Positions 44,305-53,816 of a stretch of 64,000 nucleotides of DNA are shown here, piece by piece (the first letter of the stretch is position 1; each line of letters begins with the position of its first letter). This stretch comes from Nannocystis sp. (lineage in GTDB: Bacteria > Myxococcota_A > Polyangia > Nannocystales > Nannocystaceae). The position numbers and the translations under genes are program-made. Below the pieces are notes generated by a model. The model did not search any database. It was given only the letters and a program-made list of their open reading frames with translations, and was not told the DNA's origin. The DNA lies in assembly GCA_016712315.1 (NCBI GenBank), contig JADJRG010000029.1:248001-312000 (forward strand). The letters are read 5' to 3'.

Positions 44305-44970
44305 GTGGTTTCTCCGGACGCCGACGACCTAACACTGGTCGAAGCCTGTCGCAGCGGCGACAGGAACGCTTTCAAGATCTTAATGCAGCGGTACCAGCGA
44401 AAGGTCTATTCGGTGGCATTTGGCCTTCTCCGCAACCAGGAGGACGCCTTGGACGTCGTCCAAGAGAGCTTCATCAAGGTCCACCGGTACCTCGCGAACT
44501 TCGAAGGCAATTCGAGCTTCTACACCTGGCTCTACCGGATCGTCACGAACCTCTGTATCGACCATATGCGCAAGAACAAGCGGTACAAGGCGTTCGAGTT
44601 CGACGACTCACTGCGCCACGATGAGAAGGCTGATTCAGCGAGTGATGCTGATATCCGTCCTCTTTCGGGGCTCGGTGATCCCGCGCAGATGTTGCATCGC
44701 CGCGAGATCCTCGACGCCTTTCAGAATGGCCTCGCTTGCCTGAGCGATAAGCACCGCGCGGTGATCGTGATGCGGGAGCTTGAAGGCTTCTCGTACGAAG
44801 AGATGGCCAAGGCCATGGGCTGCTCGAAGGGGACGATCATGAGCCGGCTCTTCCATGCGCGGCGAAACATGCAACGGCATCTCACGGAACGGTTGGGATA
44901 CATGCCGTCCGAGGTGGTGAGCGACAGCGACGGGGAGTCGCTCGGGGCTGTAGAGGCGGTGATGCCATGA
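44305..44970 (+). CDS. ECF/RpoE-type sigma factor (RpoE1-like)
   Basis: Alternative sigma factor of 221 residues, GTG start. Region 2 is clear ([20 protein letters not shown], then [19 protein letters not shown]) and region 4 ([35 protein letters not shown]). The linker between is longer than usual (about 30 residues, Asp-rich), and a 25-residue acidic tail follows region 4. It resembles RpoE1 of Myxococcus xanthus, linked to motility and development. The TGA overlaps the anti-sigma ATG (44967-44970), the classic sigma/anti-sigma arrangement. Divergent from the DUF4175 gene; promoters of both must lie within about 160 bases. Confidence 0.93.
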   Translation: MVSPDADDLTLVEACRSGDRNAFKILMQRYQRKVYSVAFGLLRNQEDALDVVQESFIKVHRYLANFEGNSSFYTWLYRIVTNLCIDHMRKNKRYKAFEFDDSLRHDEKADSASDADIRPLSGLGDPAQMLHRREILDAFQNGLACLSDKHRAVIVMRELEGFSYEEMAKAMGCSKGTIMSRLFHARRNMQRHLTERLGYMPSEVVSDSDGESLGAVEAVMP

Positions 44971-45596
44971 GAGAGCTTGACCATGAGCGCGTGACAAAAT
45001 TGCATGCCTACTTTGACGGAGAGGTAAGCGCTGCGGAGCGCCAGCAGATCGAGGCCGAAGTAGGGGCCGATGAGCAGGCGAGCTCGGTGCTGGCGGATCT
45101 CAAGCTGCTGCGGGGGGTTGCAGTCGCTAGCTTTGATGCTGAGGCGGCTCGTGTGCCCGAAGCCCGGTTTGAGCAGATCTGGGATGAGATCGATCGGACG
45201 CTCGAGCGTGACCGCCGCCTCCAGCGTGCGGCAGAGACGAACGTGTCGGTGTGGAGCCGTGTGGTCGCGTTCGTGCGTCCGCGGTGGGTGCCGGCGGTGG
45301 CGCTCGCCGGAGTAGCGGCTGCGTTGACGCTCTATGTCACTCAAGACGGTGGGCCCGATGAGCGATCGAGTGGCGCCGCAGTCGTCGCGTCCAAGGAGGC
45401 TCAGGCCCTGACAGATGTGAGCGCGGCTCCAGCCGCTGTCGAGCTGCCTATACAAAATGAGGCAGAGATCGAGCGCATCGAGTTCGGCGGGCGGAGCGGA
45501 CGCATCGATCAGATCCACGGCAAGAACGGGAAGACGACGACGGTGATCTGGTTCACCGAGGATGATCCGACCGAGAATAGTGAGCGTTCGCTATGA
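44967..45596 (+). CDS. Probable anti-sigma factor, membrane-anchored
   Basis: A 209-residue protein in ATGA overlap with the sigma gene. The N-terminal segment ([20 protein letters not shown]) has the pattern of zinc-associated anti-sigma domains, but there is no cysteine anywhere in the protein, so the HxxxCxxC zinc site is missing. One membrane helix at about 107-126 ([19 protein letters not shown]) is followed by a periplasmic part of about 80 residues ending [12 protein letters not shown]. The assignment is from position and the N-terminal motif. The last codons overlap the next gene by 4 bases. Confidence 0.8.
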   Translation: MRELDHERVTKLHAYFDGEVSAAERQQIEAEVGADEQASSVLADLKLLRGVAVASFDAEAARVPEARFEQIWDEIDRTLERDRRLQRAAETNVSVWSRVVAFVRPRWVPAVALAGVAAALTLYVTQDGGPDERSSGAAVVASKEAQALTDVSAAPAAVELPIQNEAEIERIEFGGRSGRIDQIHGKNGKTTTVIWFTEDDPTENSERSL

Positions 45597-46099
45597 AGTA
45601 CTCTACGTCGATGTTTCATTGGATCCTGGCCTCGGAGCTCGCGACCTCTGGCTTCGCGCTCGCGCTCGGCTCGGTGCTGCTCCTCGCGCCTGAAGACGCG
45701 CGTGCGGATGTCTCAGGGGCAAATTGTCAGATCTACACGGTGCTCGCGATGAAGACCGGGGATGGCTCGATCCCGCCAGATCTCGAGTTCATCGGCGATC
45801 AGCTGCGCGATGACGGGTTTGCTGCGTTCAAGGGCTTTCGCTTGCTCGAGAGCCGAGCACTGGAGCTCAAGCTTGGCGCGACGGGGGTCGCAGACATGAG
45901 TTCGGGACATCGGCTCCAACTCACGCTCCTCGGCGCTGAACAGACGCGGCTCAAGCTGCGAGCGACGTTGCAGGCGGGTGACAAGAAGCTGGTCGATACC
46001 GACTATAAGATCGAGGACGCAGGGATTTTGTTGCTCGGCGGCGTGCGGCACCCCGATGGCAAGATCTTCTTCGCGATCCAGTGTCGCGGCGTACTCTAG
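45593..46099 (+). CDS. Secreted protein in the sigma/anti-sigma operon
   Basis: Unrecognised family; 168 residues with an N-terminal signal sequence (hydrophobic to about residue 40, ending ARADVSGA). The mature part contains two cysteines, Cys45 and Cys165, that could pair, and beta-rich segments (HRLQLTLLGAEQTRLKLRAT). Start ATG 45593 overlaps the anti-sigma stop. As third gene of the sigma operon it may be a periplasmic sensor or output of this signalling unit; no motif confirms that. Confidence 0.75.
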   Translation: MKYSTSMFHWILASELATSGFALALGSVLLLAPEDARADVSGANCQIYTVLAMKTGDGSIPPDLEFIGDQLRDDGFAAFKGFRLLESRALELKLGATGVADMSSGHRLQLTLLGAEQTRLKLRATLQAGDKKLVDTDYKIEDAGILLLGGVRHPDGKIFFAIQCRGVL

Positions 46100-46188
46100 G
46101 TCGGTGCGCTAGAGCGCGGCCCCGAGCGGCGCATCTGTCGGCGTTCTTTGTCCGATCACTGCGTTGTGGGTAAGCTTGCGGCGCGCCC

Positions 46189-48504
46189 ATGAAGGATTCG
46201 CTAGGCCCAAGTCGTAGTCGAGCGTCTCGTCGATGGTTGTACGTCTTGGTCGGGGCCTCGTCGCTCGTGGTGGCGGTCGGTGCCGCCGTCCTGACCTTCC
46301 CTCAGTGGGGGCGCGGCCTACTTCGGGAGGCGATCGTCGAGCGGATGGCTGCACGAATCGGCGGTGAGGCCGCGCTTGAGAGCGTAGAGATCGAGTTCGG
46401 TCGGGTCGTGCTCCATGGTTTGACGGTCCACTTCGGCGCGGAAGGTCGTGTCACTCTGAGGCGCGTCGATGTGCTGCTTGACGAGGCCGCTCTCTGGGAT
46501 CGTCGCGTCGAGGTGGTGGAGGTGAGCGCAGGAGGAGGCTATCTGGGCGGCTCAGAGTCGGATCTGCAATCCGCCCTCGATCGGTTGCGCCGTCGAGGTG
46601 AGGGAGGAGCCTCGCGGATCAAGCTGCGCCCACGAGTGCTCGCGGTGGAGGACCTTCACGTTGAACTTTCGAGCGCGCGAGCAGGAGGTATCTCGTTGCG
46701 CGGGCGCTTGGATGCAACGGTGGACATGGAGAAGATGACCGGAGACCTTCGTGGTTCGGCGATCGAGCTCACGACGGGGGACCGAGGCTTGACCGTGGAT
46801 ACGGTTAGGCTGGCGTTGTCGGGTTCGCGAGCGCAGGATGGACCGTTGAAGATCTCGTTCCCGGTGGAGCTCGAGCTAGGCGGCGCGGCGATGCAGATGA
46901 CGCCTGAGATCTCGATCGCCGGCGCTAAGGGGACCGTCACGCTCGTGGATAGCGACGCAGCCGCGCTCTCGATCGATCTTCGTGGAGGCTTCGCTGGAGG
47001 AGATCAAGCGTCGGAGGTCGGCGATCTCTGGTCGATCCGAGGTGATCTTCGCCGAGACTTCAGCTCTGGACATGTGGCGCTCGAGATGGCGGCTTTCGAG
47101 CTCGGGAAGGTCCCTCAAGTGCTTGATCGTCTGCCGCTGGTCAGCTCCGAGACGGCGACGGTGGGCGGCACCATGCGCCTAGACTTCGAGGATGGAAAGA
47201 TCGAAGCGGCCGGCGAGGTCGACGTACGTGGTTTGAACATCAACCATCCGATGCTCGCAAGTGAGGTCGTTCGCGATGTCGGGTTCTCACTCGAGCTCGC
47301 GGCGGCGATCGATCCTGCAAATTCGGCGCTTACCCTGGCGCGTGCTGTTGTTCGACGTGATGCGGTCGCGGTGGAGCTCGACGGCGAGTTGGTCCACCCG
47401 AGCGAACTCGCGGGGCGGCGTTATCGCCTGCACGTGCGAGTCCCTTCGGTGCCCTGCAAAGACGTGTTGGCGGCGATTCCTGTCGAGTTGGCGTCGAGCC
47501 TCCAAGGCTTCGAGTTGGCCGGAAAATTTGAGATGGATGTCGAGGCTAACGTTGAACTCGCGGCGCTCGATCGCGTGCGGCTCGGCGGGAAGGTTGGGAT
47601 CGACTCGTGTGTCGTCAAGGAGGCGCCGCCGCGGGTCGCGGCGAGCCGCCTCAACGGTCCTTTCACCCATCGCGCGGTGATGCGCGACGGGCAAGAGCGC
47701 GTGGTCGAACTGCACCCAGGATCGGGGACGTTCACCGGCTTCGCTGAGATCTCGCCGTTCATGACGGCCGCGGTCTTGACCACGGAGGACGGCGGCTTCT
47801 GGCGCCACAAGGGGTTCTTGCCGACGCAGTTCGAGGCGGCCCTTCGGCGTAACGTAGAGGCTGGTCGGATCCGCTTGGGCGCGTCGACGATCTCGATGCA
47901 GATGGTGAAGAACGTGCTCCTCAGCCATGAGCGCACGCTCGCTCGAAAATTTCAGGAGATGTTCCTGACTTGGTACGTCGAGCGCGCGCTCTCGAAGGAG
48001 CGAATCATGGAGATCTACCTGAACGTGGTTGAGTTCGGGCCGGGGATCTACGGGGTGACGCGGGCCTCGGCGCACTATTTTGGAAAGAAACCTGGCGAGC
48101 TGACCCCGCCTGAGGCTGCGTACCTCGCGTTGATGCTGCCGACTCCGGTGAGGCGGCATGTGTACTACTGTGAGGGCGCGCTCGACTCGAAATTCCGAAC
48201 CAAACATCGACGGATCCTCGCCTACATGAACGAGCGAGGCCGCTTGGATGACGAAACCTACGCGGCCTGGAAGGAGGTCGAAATTGTTTTTGATCGGCGG
48301 GAGTTGGGATCGAAGCGTGAGTGCTTGGCCGAGATCAAGCGGCTGCTCGAGGCGGGTGAGCGCCAGAGAGCGCGATCAGGGCTGCTCGACGGACCTCTGG
48401 CGCCTGATGACTCACCCTTTGAGGAGCTAGGGGATCCGTCGGCGGAGGACGCTCCGGGCGCGCCCGCGATGGATGATTTCATGCACTCCGAGGAGTCGAT
48501 GTGA
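46189..48504 (+). CDS. AsmA-like domain fused to GT51 peptidoglycan transglycosylase
   Basis: Inner-membrane protein of 771 residues. One membrane helix (about 16-37) is followed by about 480 residues of repeating beta-strand segments like AsmA/TamB-type bridge proteins (VEIEFGRVVLHGLTVHFGAE; VAVEDLHVELSSARAGGISL). A glycosyltransferase family 51 domain (about 505-700) follows, with catalytic Glu533 in TEDGGFWRHKG, GASTISMQMVKN, ARKFQEM and IYLNVVEFGPG. There is no transpeptidase domain, so it polymerises glycan only. A short acidic tail follows. TAAGCT lies 12 bases before the ATG, implying a very short leader. The next gene starts in GTGA overlap. Confidence 0.85.
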   Translation: MKDSLGPSRSRASRRWLYVLVGASSLVVAVGAAVLTFPQWGRGLLREAIVERMAARIGGEAALESVEIEFGRVVLHGLTVHFGAEGRVTLRRVDVLLDEAALWDRRVEVVEVSAGGGYLGGSESDLQSALDRLRRRGEGGASRIKLRPRVLAVEDLHVELSSARAGGISLRGRLDATVDMEKMTGDLRGSAIELTTGDRGLTVDTVRLALSGSRAQDGPLKISFPVELELGGAAMQMTPEISIAGAKGTVTLVDSDAAALSIDLRGGFAGGDQASEVGDLWSIRGDLRRDFSSGHVALEMAAFELGKVPQVLDRLPLVSSETATVGGTMRLDFEDGKIEAAGEVDVRGLNINHPMLASEVVRDVGFSLELAAAIDPANSALTLARAVVRRDAVAVELDGELVHPSELAGRRYRLHVRVPSVPCKDVLAAIPVELASSLQGFELAGKFEMDVEANVELAALDRVRLGGKVGIDSCVVKEAPPRVAASRLNGPFTHRAVMRDGQERVVELHPGSGTFTGFAEISPFMTAAVLTTEDGGFWRHKGFLPTQFEAALRRNVEAGRIRLGASTISMQMVKNVLLSHERTLARKFQEMFLTWYVERALSKERIMEIYLNVVEFGPGIYGVTRASAHYFGKKPGELTPPEAAYLALMLPTPVRRHVYYCEGALDSKFRTKHRRILAYMNERGRLDDETYAAWKEVEIVFDRRELGSKRECLAEIKRLLEAGERQRARSGLLDGPLAPDDSPFEELGDPSAEDAPGAPAMDDFMHSEESM

Positions 48505-49967
48505 GAGTCACCGTCACTGCTGTCGTCATGACAGCGGCCTTGACGGGTTCCAACGCTTTGGCGGGCGAGGCGTTGATCAGCGCCGATCGGCGCGCCCGAC
48601 CTCCCTCGGATGTGTCGCGGAGCGTCCACGGCGAGGCGCGAATGGGCGTCGGCGTCGGGTTCATCGCCGAAGATCCGATGGCGAGCGTGGAGCCGTCGTT
48701 GGCGTTGGATCTTCGGGACATCTTGCCGATGCAACTGCGCTTCGGAGGGCCGCTGCGGCTGCGACTCTATGATCGTAGCCCGCGACAGGAGGAGGTGGTC
48801 CGTGGCGCCGACTGGGATGAGGCGGGCGATTTTGTCGCGATCCTCGAGGCGCTGAATTACGTCGATAGCTTCGCGTTCGGCGCACATGGCCAGGCGGACT
48901 TCGACCTTCGGATTGGCTCGCTCGGGCGGGTGCAGCTCGGACATGGATCGCTGGTGATGGGGTACGCGAACGGCCTCGATCTCGACCGTCGACGGAGTGG
49001 CCTCGACTTCGTTGGGCGGCTAGAGGGGGCGCTCCTTGAGCGACGGGCAGGGGTGGAGATGGGGTTGGTCGTCGGTGACCTAGCGGGCAGCGGTATCTTC
49101 GGCGGACGCGTTGGGGCCGATTGGGCGGGGGCAGGGATCGGGTTCTCTGTCGTCGGGGATCCGTCAGCGCCGCGTCAGCTCGATCTGGTCGGAGGTGGGA
49201 TCGCGATCGATCGCCATAATCGGCCGGTAGCCGCGGGTGATCGCGGTGTGGCGGCGATCGGGCTGGACCTGTCCTACCGGTTCACGGATCGCTGGCGGTA
49301 CTTGATCACGCCGTACTTGGATCTGAACTTGATGCCAGGGTTGGGGAAGGGGTTGCACCTCGGCGTCGACGCTGAGATGGCGCTGGGCCGGCGGCATGCA
49401 GCTCGGCTTGGGATCCGGGGCGAGATGACAGCCAGCGACCGCGGGTACGATCCGGCGTACTTCGACGTCTTCTATGGATCGCAGCGCTGGCAGGTGCCCT
49501 TCGTCGGCGCGTCAGGGGCGCTGCCGGCCGATCTGTCGGCGGCAGCGCTGCCGAAGGCAGGCTTCGTCGCGACGAACGATCTGTCAGGCGTGGGCGGCTA
49601 CGGAGGGATCCGCTTCGCGCACGACGACGGGGTGTTCATGGAGACCGGCTATCGCTACCGTCCGGGGCCGCTGGGGCACTCGTGGGAGACACGGGTTGGC
49701 GTCGAGTCGGAGGTCGTTCGACTATCGATCCTACTCGCTCATCGCGGCCGAATGGGGTTTCGTGTGATCGATCCCAGCGGGACGTTGGCGAGCGCTGAGG
49801 TCGCTGTGCCGGTGTTGAGGCACCTCGACGTGACGGGCAGGGTCGGCTGGCTCTTCGCCGTCAGGCGTGTGCCGGGGGCGAGCGCGGCCGCATCGGCTCC
49901 GTCGACGGGATACGTGGGCGGGGCCGGGATCATGCTCATCGGCGTCGCCGGGCGCTTCCCTTGGTGA
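48501..49967 (+). CDS. Predicted outer-membrane beta-barrel protein
   Basis: Unrecognised family; 488 residues with signal peptide (MRVTVTAVVMTAALTGSNAL) and amphipathic beta-strand pattern throughout (GVAAIGLDLSYRFTDRW; VFMETGYRYRPGPLG). No cysteines or enzymatic motif. GTG start overlaps the stop of the AsmA-GT51 gene by 4 bases, indicating tight translational coupling. A barrel coupled to an AsmA-like glycan polymerase hints at a trans-envelope unit linking peptidoglycan and outer membrane; this is inferred from context alone. Confidence 0.72.
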   Translation: MRVTVTAVVMTAALTGSNALAGEALISADRRARPPSDVSRSVHGEARMGVGVGFIAEDPMASVEPSLALDLRDILPMQLRFGGPLRLRLYDRSPRQEEVVRGADWDEAGDFVAILEALNYVDSFAFGAHGQADFDLRIGSLGRVQLGHGSLVMGYANGLDLDRRRSGLDFVGRLEGALLERRAGVEMGLVVGDLAGSGIFGGRVGADWAGAGIGFSVVGDPSAPRQLDLVGGGIAIDRHNRPVAAGDRGVAAIGLDLSYRFTDRWRYLITPYLDLNLMPGLGKGLHLGVDAEMALGRRHAARLGIRGEMTASDRGYDPAYFDVFYGSQRWQVPFVGASGALPADLSAAALPKAGFVATNDLSGVGGYGGIRFAHDDGVFMETGYRYRPGPLGHSWETRVGVESEVVRLSILLAHRGRMGFRVIDPSGTLASAEVAVPVLRHLDVTGRVGWLFAVRRVPGASAAASAPSTGYVGGAGIMLIGVAGRFPW

Positions 49968-50108
49968 ATTCGCAGCGGCGGTCGTTCGAGTCCGCGCGAG
50001 GAAGTATCGGGGCAAGAGTGGGCGTTGAGGTGGCGTGACGTGGGTCAATCGCCATGCTCAGGTCGGCCTGCTATCGTCCCTCTTCAAGCCCCCTGAGCTG
50101 GTCGTTTC

Positions 50109-52571
50109 ATGAAATTTTTCCGCCTCCGACGTGTTCTCGTGTGGATCTCCGCGTTGATGGCGCTGGGGATCATCGCGAGCGTCGGAGCGATCGTCGGCGT
50201 GTTCCTCTACTACGGACGAGGGGTCGAGGGCATCGATGTCTCGACGATCCGTAATTATCGGCCGTACCAGGTGACGCGGATCACCGCCCGGGATGGGACG
50301 GTGCTCGGTGAGATCTTCAAGGAGCGGCGGACGCTGATCGCCTTCGGCGAGATCCCGAGCCACGTCGAGAACGCCTTCATCGCCGCCGAGGACGCCGAGT
50401 TCTATCACCACGAGGGCATGGATTACTTCGGGATGGCGCGGGCGATGTTGAGCAACATCGAGGCCGGGCAGATCCGGCAGGGCGCGTCGACGATCACGCA
50501 GCAGGTGGTGAAGAATTTCCTGCTCAGCTCGGAGCGGACCTTTGAGCGTAAAGTGCAAGAATTGATCCTCGCGCGGCGTCTCGAGCAAGCGCTGACGAAG
50601 CAGCAGATCCTGGAACTCTACTTGAACGAGATCTTCTTCGGACACGGGCGCTACGGGATCGAGGAGGCGAGTCGGTTCTACTTCGGGAGGAGCGTTCGAG
50701 AGATCAATCTGGGGCAGGCTGCGCTGCTCGCGGCGATGCCGAAGGCGCCGAGCAAAGGATCGCCGCACAAGGATCCTGAGCGAGCGAAGGCGCGGCAGGT
50801 GTATGTCCTCAAACAAATGGTACGTCACGGCTTCGCGGCGCCGCGTGACGCGCAGGTGTTCATCGACGCGCCGCTCGAGGTGATCCCGCCGGGACGCGAA
50901 GATGTCGTCCTCGATGAGGGGCAAGAGTTCGTCGACGCCGCACATGATGAGCTGCTCCGACGGTTTGGTGAGGAGACGCTGCTTCGCCTCGGGGCGACGG
51001 TGACGACGACGGTTGATCTCGAGGTCCAGCGCCAGGCCCGCCTGGGGCTGTTGAGCGGGCTTATCGAGCTCGATCAGCGTCAGGGCTTCGGCCACAAGAT
51101 CAAGGCGGTGAGCGAGAAGAAGCGCGCGGCGGCGCTGAAGAAGGTCGAAGGGGAGCTGGAGCTAGGGGTCGCTTATCCTGCGGTGATCCTGCCGCCAGAT
51201 CCGTCGCTGACGCTCCCGCCCGACGCGGTGCCCGTGCAGATCGGCGCGCAGAAGGTGATGCTTGTGATCCCTGCGGGCTCGCGCTACGACGACCCCAAGC
51301 TCGAACACGCGGCGCAGTTTCCGGCGGACGGGATCACGATGGTGCAGGTCACCTCGAGGGAGAGCGGCCTCGGGCAGCCCGATGGTTGGTGGGTCGGGTC
51401 AATCGGGTCAGGGCCTGAAGCGGCGGTGGGGATCGCTGACAACGCGACGGGGGAGCTCCTCGCGATGGTCGGCGGTACGATCCACGCTCGCGGTTCGTTT
51501 AACCGCTTCACACAGGCGAAGCGCCAGCCAGGGTCGAGCTTCAAGCCGTTCGTCTACGGCGCCGCGCTGGCCAGCCAACGCTTCAGCGCGGCGACTCTGG
51601 TCGAAGATTCACCCGAGATCTACGAGAAGTGGAGGCCGACGAATTTCGAGGGCGAGTTGTACCGCGGTGCGATCCGACTTCGAGTCGCGCTCACGCACTC
51701 GATCAACACGATCGCGATCAAATTGGTCGACTCGATCGGCTTCGAGGCGGTTCACGAGTTCGCGCGCGCGGCTGGGATCACATCGCCTCTGTCGCCCAAT
51801 CTGGCGCTCGCGCTCGGGGTGAGTGAGCTGACTCCGCTCGAGCTGCTCGGCGGCTACCTCACGCTGGCACGCGGGGGCTCGCGGATCCCCGCGACGATGA
51901 TCAAGAGGATCGAGGCGCCAGGGATGGAGACTTGGACATCGGAGGCTCAGCCGGTGCAAGCGCTCCGCGAGGACGTGGTCTTCGTCTTGACCAGCATGAT
52001 GGAGAGCGTGGTTAAGGAAGGGACTGGGCAACGCGCGCAAGCGCTGAATCGGCCGGTCGCGGGGAAGACGGGGACGTCGGCGGAGCATCGGGACGCGTGG
52101 TTCGCAGGCTTTACGGCGAACTATGTGGCGGTCGCGTGGGTCGGCTTCGATCGGCCGCGAGCGCTGGGAAAAGCCGAGACAGGGGGGCGCGCGGCGCTGC
52201 CCGTGTGGCTGGCGGCGATGCGCGCGGCCGAGGGTGCGTCGCCGCCGCGGTCCTTCGTGCCGCCGGCGTCGGTAGAGGTCCGGATGATCGACAAACGTAG
52301 CGGTCTGTTGGCGCCTGCGTTGGTGGTCGCGGCCGATGGTTCCATGGTCGCTCCGAGCGCAGATGAGGTGATGGAGGAGTACTTCGTCGCGGGCACGGAG
52401 CCGCTTGATCACGCGGAGCTTGGAGCGATGGCGGCGGGGGATGCTGTGTTGGATCTCTATGGAGACGGGGAGGAGCGGATCCCAGCGGTCGAGGGTGAGC
52501 GCGCAGATGGCGCGGATCTGCACGCAGAGCCGGTTGGCCGGAACTTACCCTCGGTCACGGTCGATCCTTGA
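50109..52571 (+). CDS. Class A penicillin-binding protein (PBP1A-like)
   Basis: Bifunctional peptidoglycan synthase of 820 residues. N-terminal membrane helix (about 9-35), then GT51 transglycosylase with AAEDAEFYHHEGMD, RQGASTITQQVVKNFLL, FERKVQE and LYLNEIFFGHG. The transpeptidase has SxxK in PGSSFKPF (about 477), SxN in HSINTIAIKL, and KTG in AGKTGTSAEHRD (about 652). A C-terminal tail of about 80 acidic residues is unusual. A TATCGT element at 50072 gives a short leader. It is the second GT51 gene within 6 kb, and near-duplicated functions argue for distinct cellular roles. Confidence 0.95.
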   Translation: MKFFRLRRVLVWISALMALGIIASVGAIVGVFLYYGRGVEGIDVSTIRNYRPYQVTRITARDGTVLGEIFKERRTLIAFGEIPSHVENAFIAAEDAEFYHHEGMDYFGMARAMLSNIEAGQIRQGASTITQQVVKNFLLSSERTFERKVQELILARRLEQALTKQQILELYLNEIFFGHGRYGIEEASRFYFGRSVREINLGQAALLAAMPKAPSKGSPHKDPERAKARQVYVLKQMVRHGFAAPRDAQVFIDAPLEVIPPGREDVVLDEGQEFVDAAHDELLRRFGEETLLRLGATVTTTVDLEVQRQARLGLLSGLIELDQRQGFGHKIKAVSEKKRAAALKKVEGELELGVAYPAVILPPDPSLTLPPDAVPVQIGAQKVMLVIPAGSRYDDPKLEHAAQFPADGITMVQVTSRESGLGQPDGWWVGSIGSGPEAAVGIADNATGELLAMVGGTIHARGSFNRFTQAKRQPGSSFKPFVYGAALASQRFSAATLVEDSPEIYEKWRPTNFEGELYRGAIRLRVALTHSINTIAIKLVDSIGFEAVHEFARAAGITSPLSPNLALALGVSELTPLELLGGYLTLARGGSRIPATMIKRIEAPGMETWTSEAQPVQALREDVVFVLTSMMESVVKEGTGQRAQALNRPVAGKTGTSAEHRDAWFAGFTANYVAVAWVGFDRPRALGKAETGGRAALPVWLAAMRAAEGASPPRSFVPPASVEVRMIDKRSGLLAPALVVAADGSMVAPSADEVMEEYFVAGTEPLDHAELGAMAAGDAVLDLYGDGEERIPAVEGERADGADLHAEPVGRNLPSVTVDP

Positions 52572-52627
52572 GGCGTGCACAGACGCAGGAGCAGCGATCG
52601 GCGAGCGCTCGAGCGTGACGCCAGTGC

Positions 52628-52633
52628 TACCTT
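52628..52633 (+). promoter_or_regulatory. -10 element of the following membrane protein gene, leaderless arrangement
   Basis: TACCTT, then 8 bases, then ATG 52642. Confidence 0.5.
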
Positions 52634-52641
52634 GTGACCCT

Positions 52642-53253
52642 ATGGCTCGTCACCGTGTCGGGGAGCTAGTGGTCGATTCGCAGCCGGTGGCGGTCCGCGA
52701 CGTCGACGCCGCAGGTCCGGAGTTGGACCTGAAGGTTCTGGCTAGGCGCTCGCCGCTCTCGTGGGGTTTTATGGTCAGCACCGGGCTCGCCTTGGCGTTA
52801 GGCGGCTCGTTGGCCGCCTACATCACGACGACGGGCTTCTTCGGTACGGCGCTGATCTCCTCGATGCTGACCACTGGCGGTGGTCTAGTCTTCCTTGGGC
52901 TCCACAAGCGGCGAGCGCTCGAGGTCGCAGCGCCTCCGCCGATGCGCGCGTTGAGCGCCTCGGAACAGGTAGTGCTGCGTGAGCGGAGCCGCCGGATCCG
53001 GGCGATCCTCGCGGAGACTCGCGCTCCATTGACCTTCGAGCGGCTGGTGGAGGTGACCCGCTGGACCAGCGAGGCGGTGCTGTCCGCGCTCCTCTTCATG
53101 AAGGAGCGTGGTGAGCTGGTCGAGGATCTAGACCTAGACACGGGCGAGTGGGTGTACGCCGCGCAGGAGCTCGAGGGGGTGCCTGGGACAGCTCCCTCGC
53201 TTATGCTCGAAGAGCGGCGGAGCCGCTCCGAGCCGCTGGAGACCGAAGAATGA
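52642..53253 (+). CDS. Membrane protein with winged-helix-like C-terminal part
   Basis: Unrecognised family; 203 residues from ATG 52642. Two membrane helices (about 38-60 and 66-86) are followed by a cytosolic part. Residues about 100-170 resemble a winged helix (RSRRIRAILAETRAPLTFER; VTRWTSEAVLSALLFMKERG). The chosen start has TACCTT 8 bases upstream and no Shine-Dalgarno sequence; a longer open frame back to 52405 overlaps the PBP gene and is not conserved-looking. The stop overlaps the TM2-domain gene (ATGA), making an operon of two or three small membrane proteins. Confidence 0.65.
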   Translation: MARHRVGELVVDSQPVAVRDVDAAGPELDLKVLARRSPLSWGFMVSTGLALALGGSLAAYITTTGFFGTALISSMLTTGGGLVFLGLHKRRALEVAAPPPMRALSASEQVVLRERSRRIRAILAETRAPLTFERLVEVTRWTSEAVLSALLFMKERGELVEDLDLDTGEWVYAAQELEGVPGTAPSLMLEERRSRSEPLETEE

Positions 53254-53795
53254 AGGATAAGAACGTCGCGGCGATCCTCGCGTTTTTCCTCGGCGGAGCG
53301 GGTGCCCACAAGTTTTATCTCGGGCAGAGCGGGGCCGGGGTCCTCTATCTCATCTTCTGTTGGACCTTGATCCCGTCGATGATCGCGTTCGTCGAGTTCA
53401 TTATCTTGGCGTTGATGGACCGGGATGAGTTCAACCGCCGATTCAACGGGAGCCACATGCTGGGGCCGTCGGGGCCGATGATCGTCAACATGTTGCCGCC
53501 CTCGCCCTACTACACGCCGCCGCAGTACGGGCCGCCTCCGTACGGCTATGGGCCGCCGCCGGGACCCTATTACCCGCACCCGGGGCAGTACCCGCAGCCT
53601 GGGCACCCGGGGCAGCCCCAGGGGGCATGGCCTGGAGGACAGCAGGCGTTACCACCAGCCGGTCGACCGAGCGACGGCGGCGCGCAGGTGGATGTGGTGG
53701 CGAAGCTGGAGAAGCTCAACGAGCTGCGGATCGCGGGGTTGCTCACCGACGAGGAGTTCTCGCGTCAGAAGTCGCGGATCCTCGAGATGCTCTGA
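53250..53795 (+). CDS. TM2 domain protein with SHOCT-like C-terminus
   Basis: A 181-residue membrane protein. Residues 1-55 form a TM2 domain (KNVAAILAFFLGGAGAHKFY, LGQ..GVLYLIFCWTLIPSM), two helices around a DxF-like loop. A Pro/Gly/Tyr-rich linker follows (about 75-140), then a short C-terminal helix-loop, LEKLNELRIAGLLTDEEFSR with KSRILE, which is the SHOCT oligomerisation motif. Function unknown; such proteins are usually small membrane organisers. In ATGA overlap with the upstream gene and 21 bases before the next. Confidence 0.88.
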   Translation: MKDKNVAAILAFFLGGAGAHKFYLGQSGAGVLYLIFCWTLIPSMIAFVEFIILALMDRDEFNRRFNGSHMLGPSGPMIVNMLPPSPYYTPPQYGPPPYGYGPPPGPYYPHPGQYPQPGHPGQPQGAWPGGQQALPPAGRPSDGGAQVDVVAKLEKLNELRIAGLLTDEEFSRQKSRILEML

Positions 53796-53816
53796 GCTCG
53801 CGTAGCTGTCAGTTGT

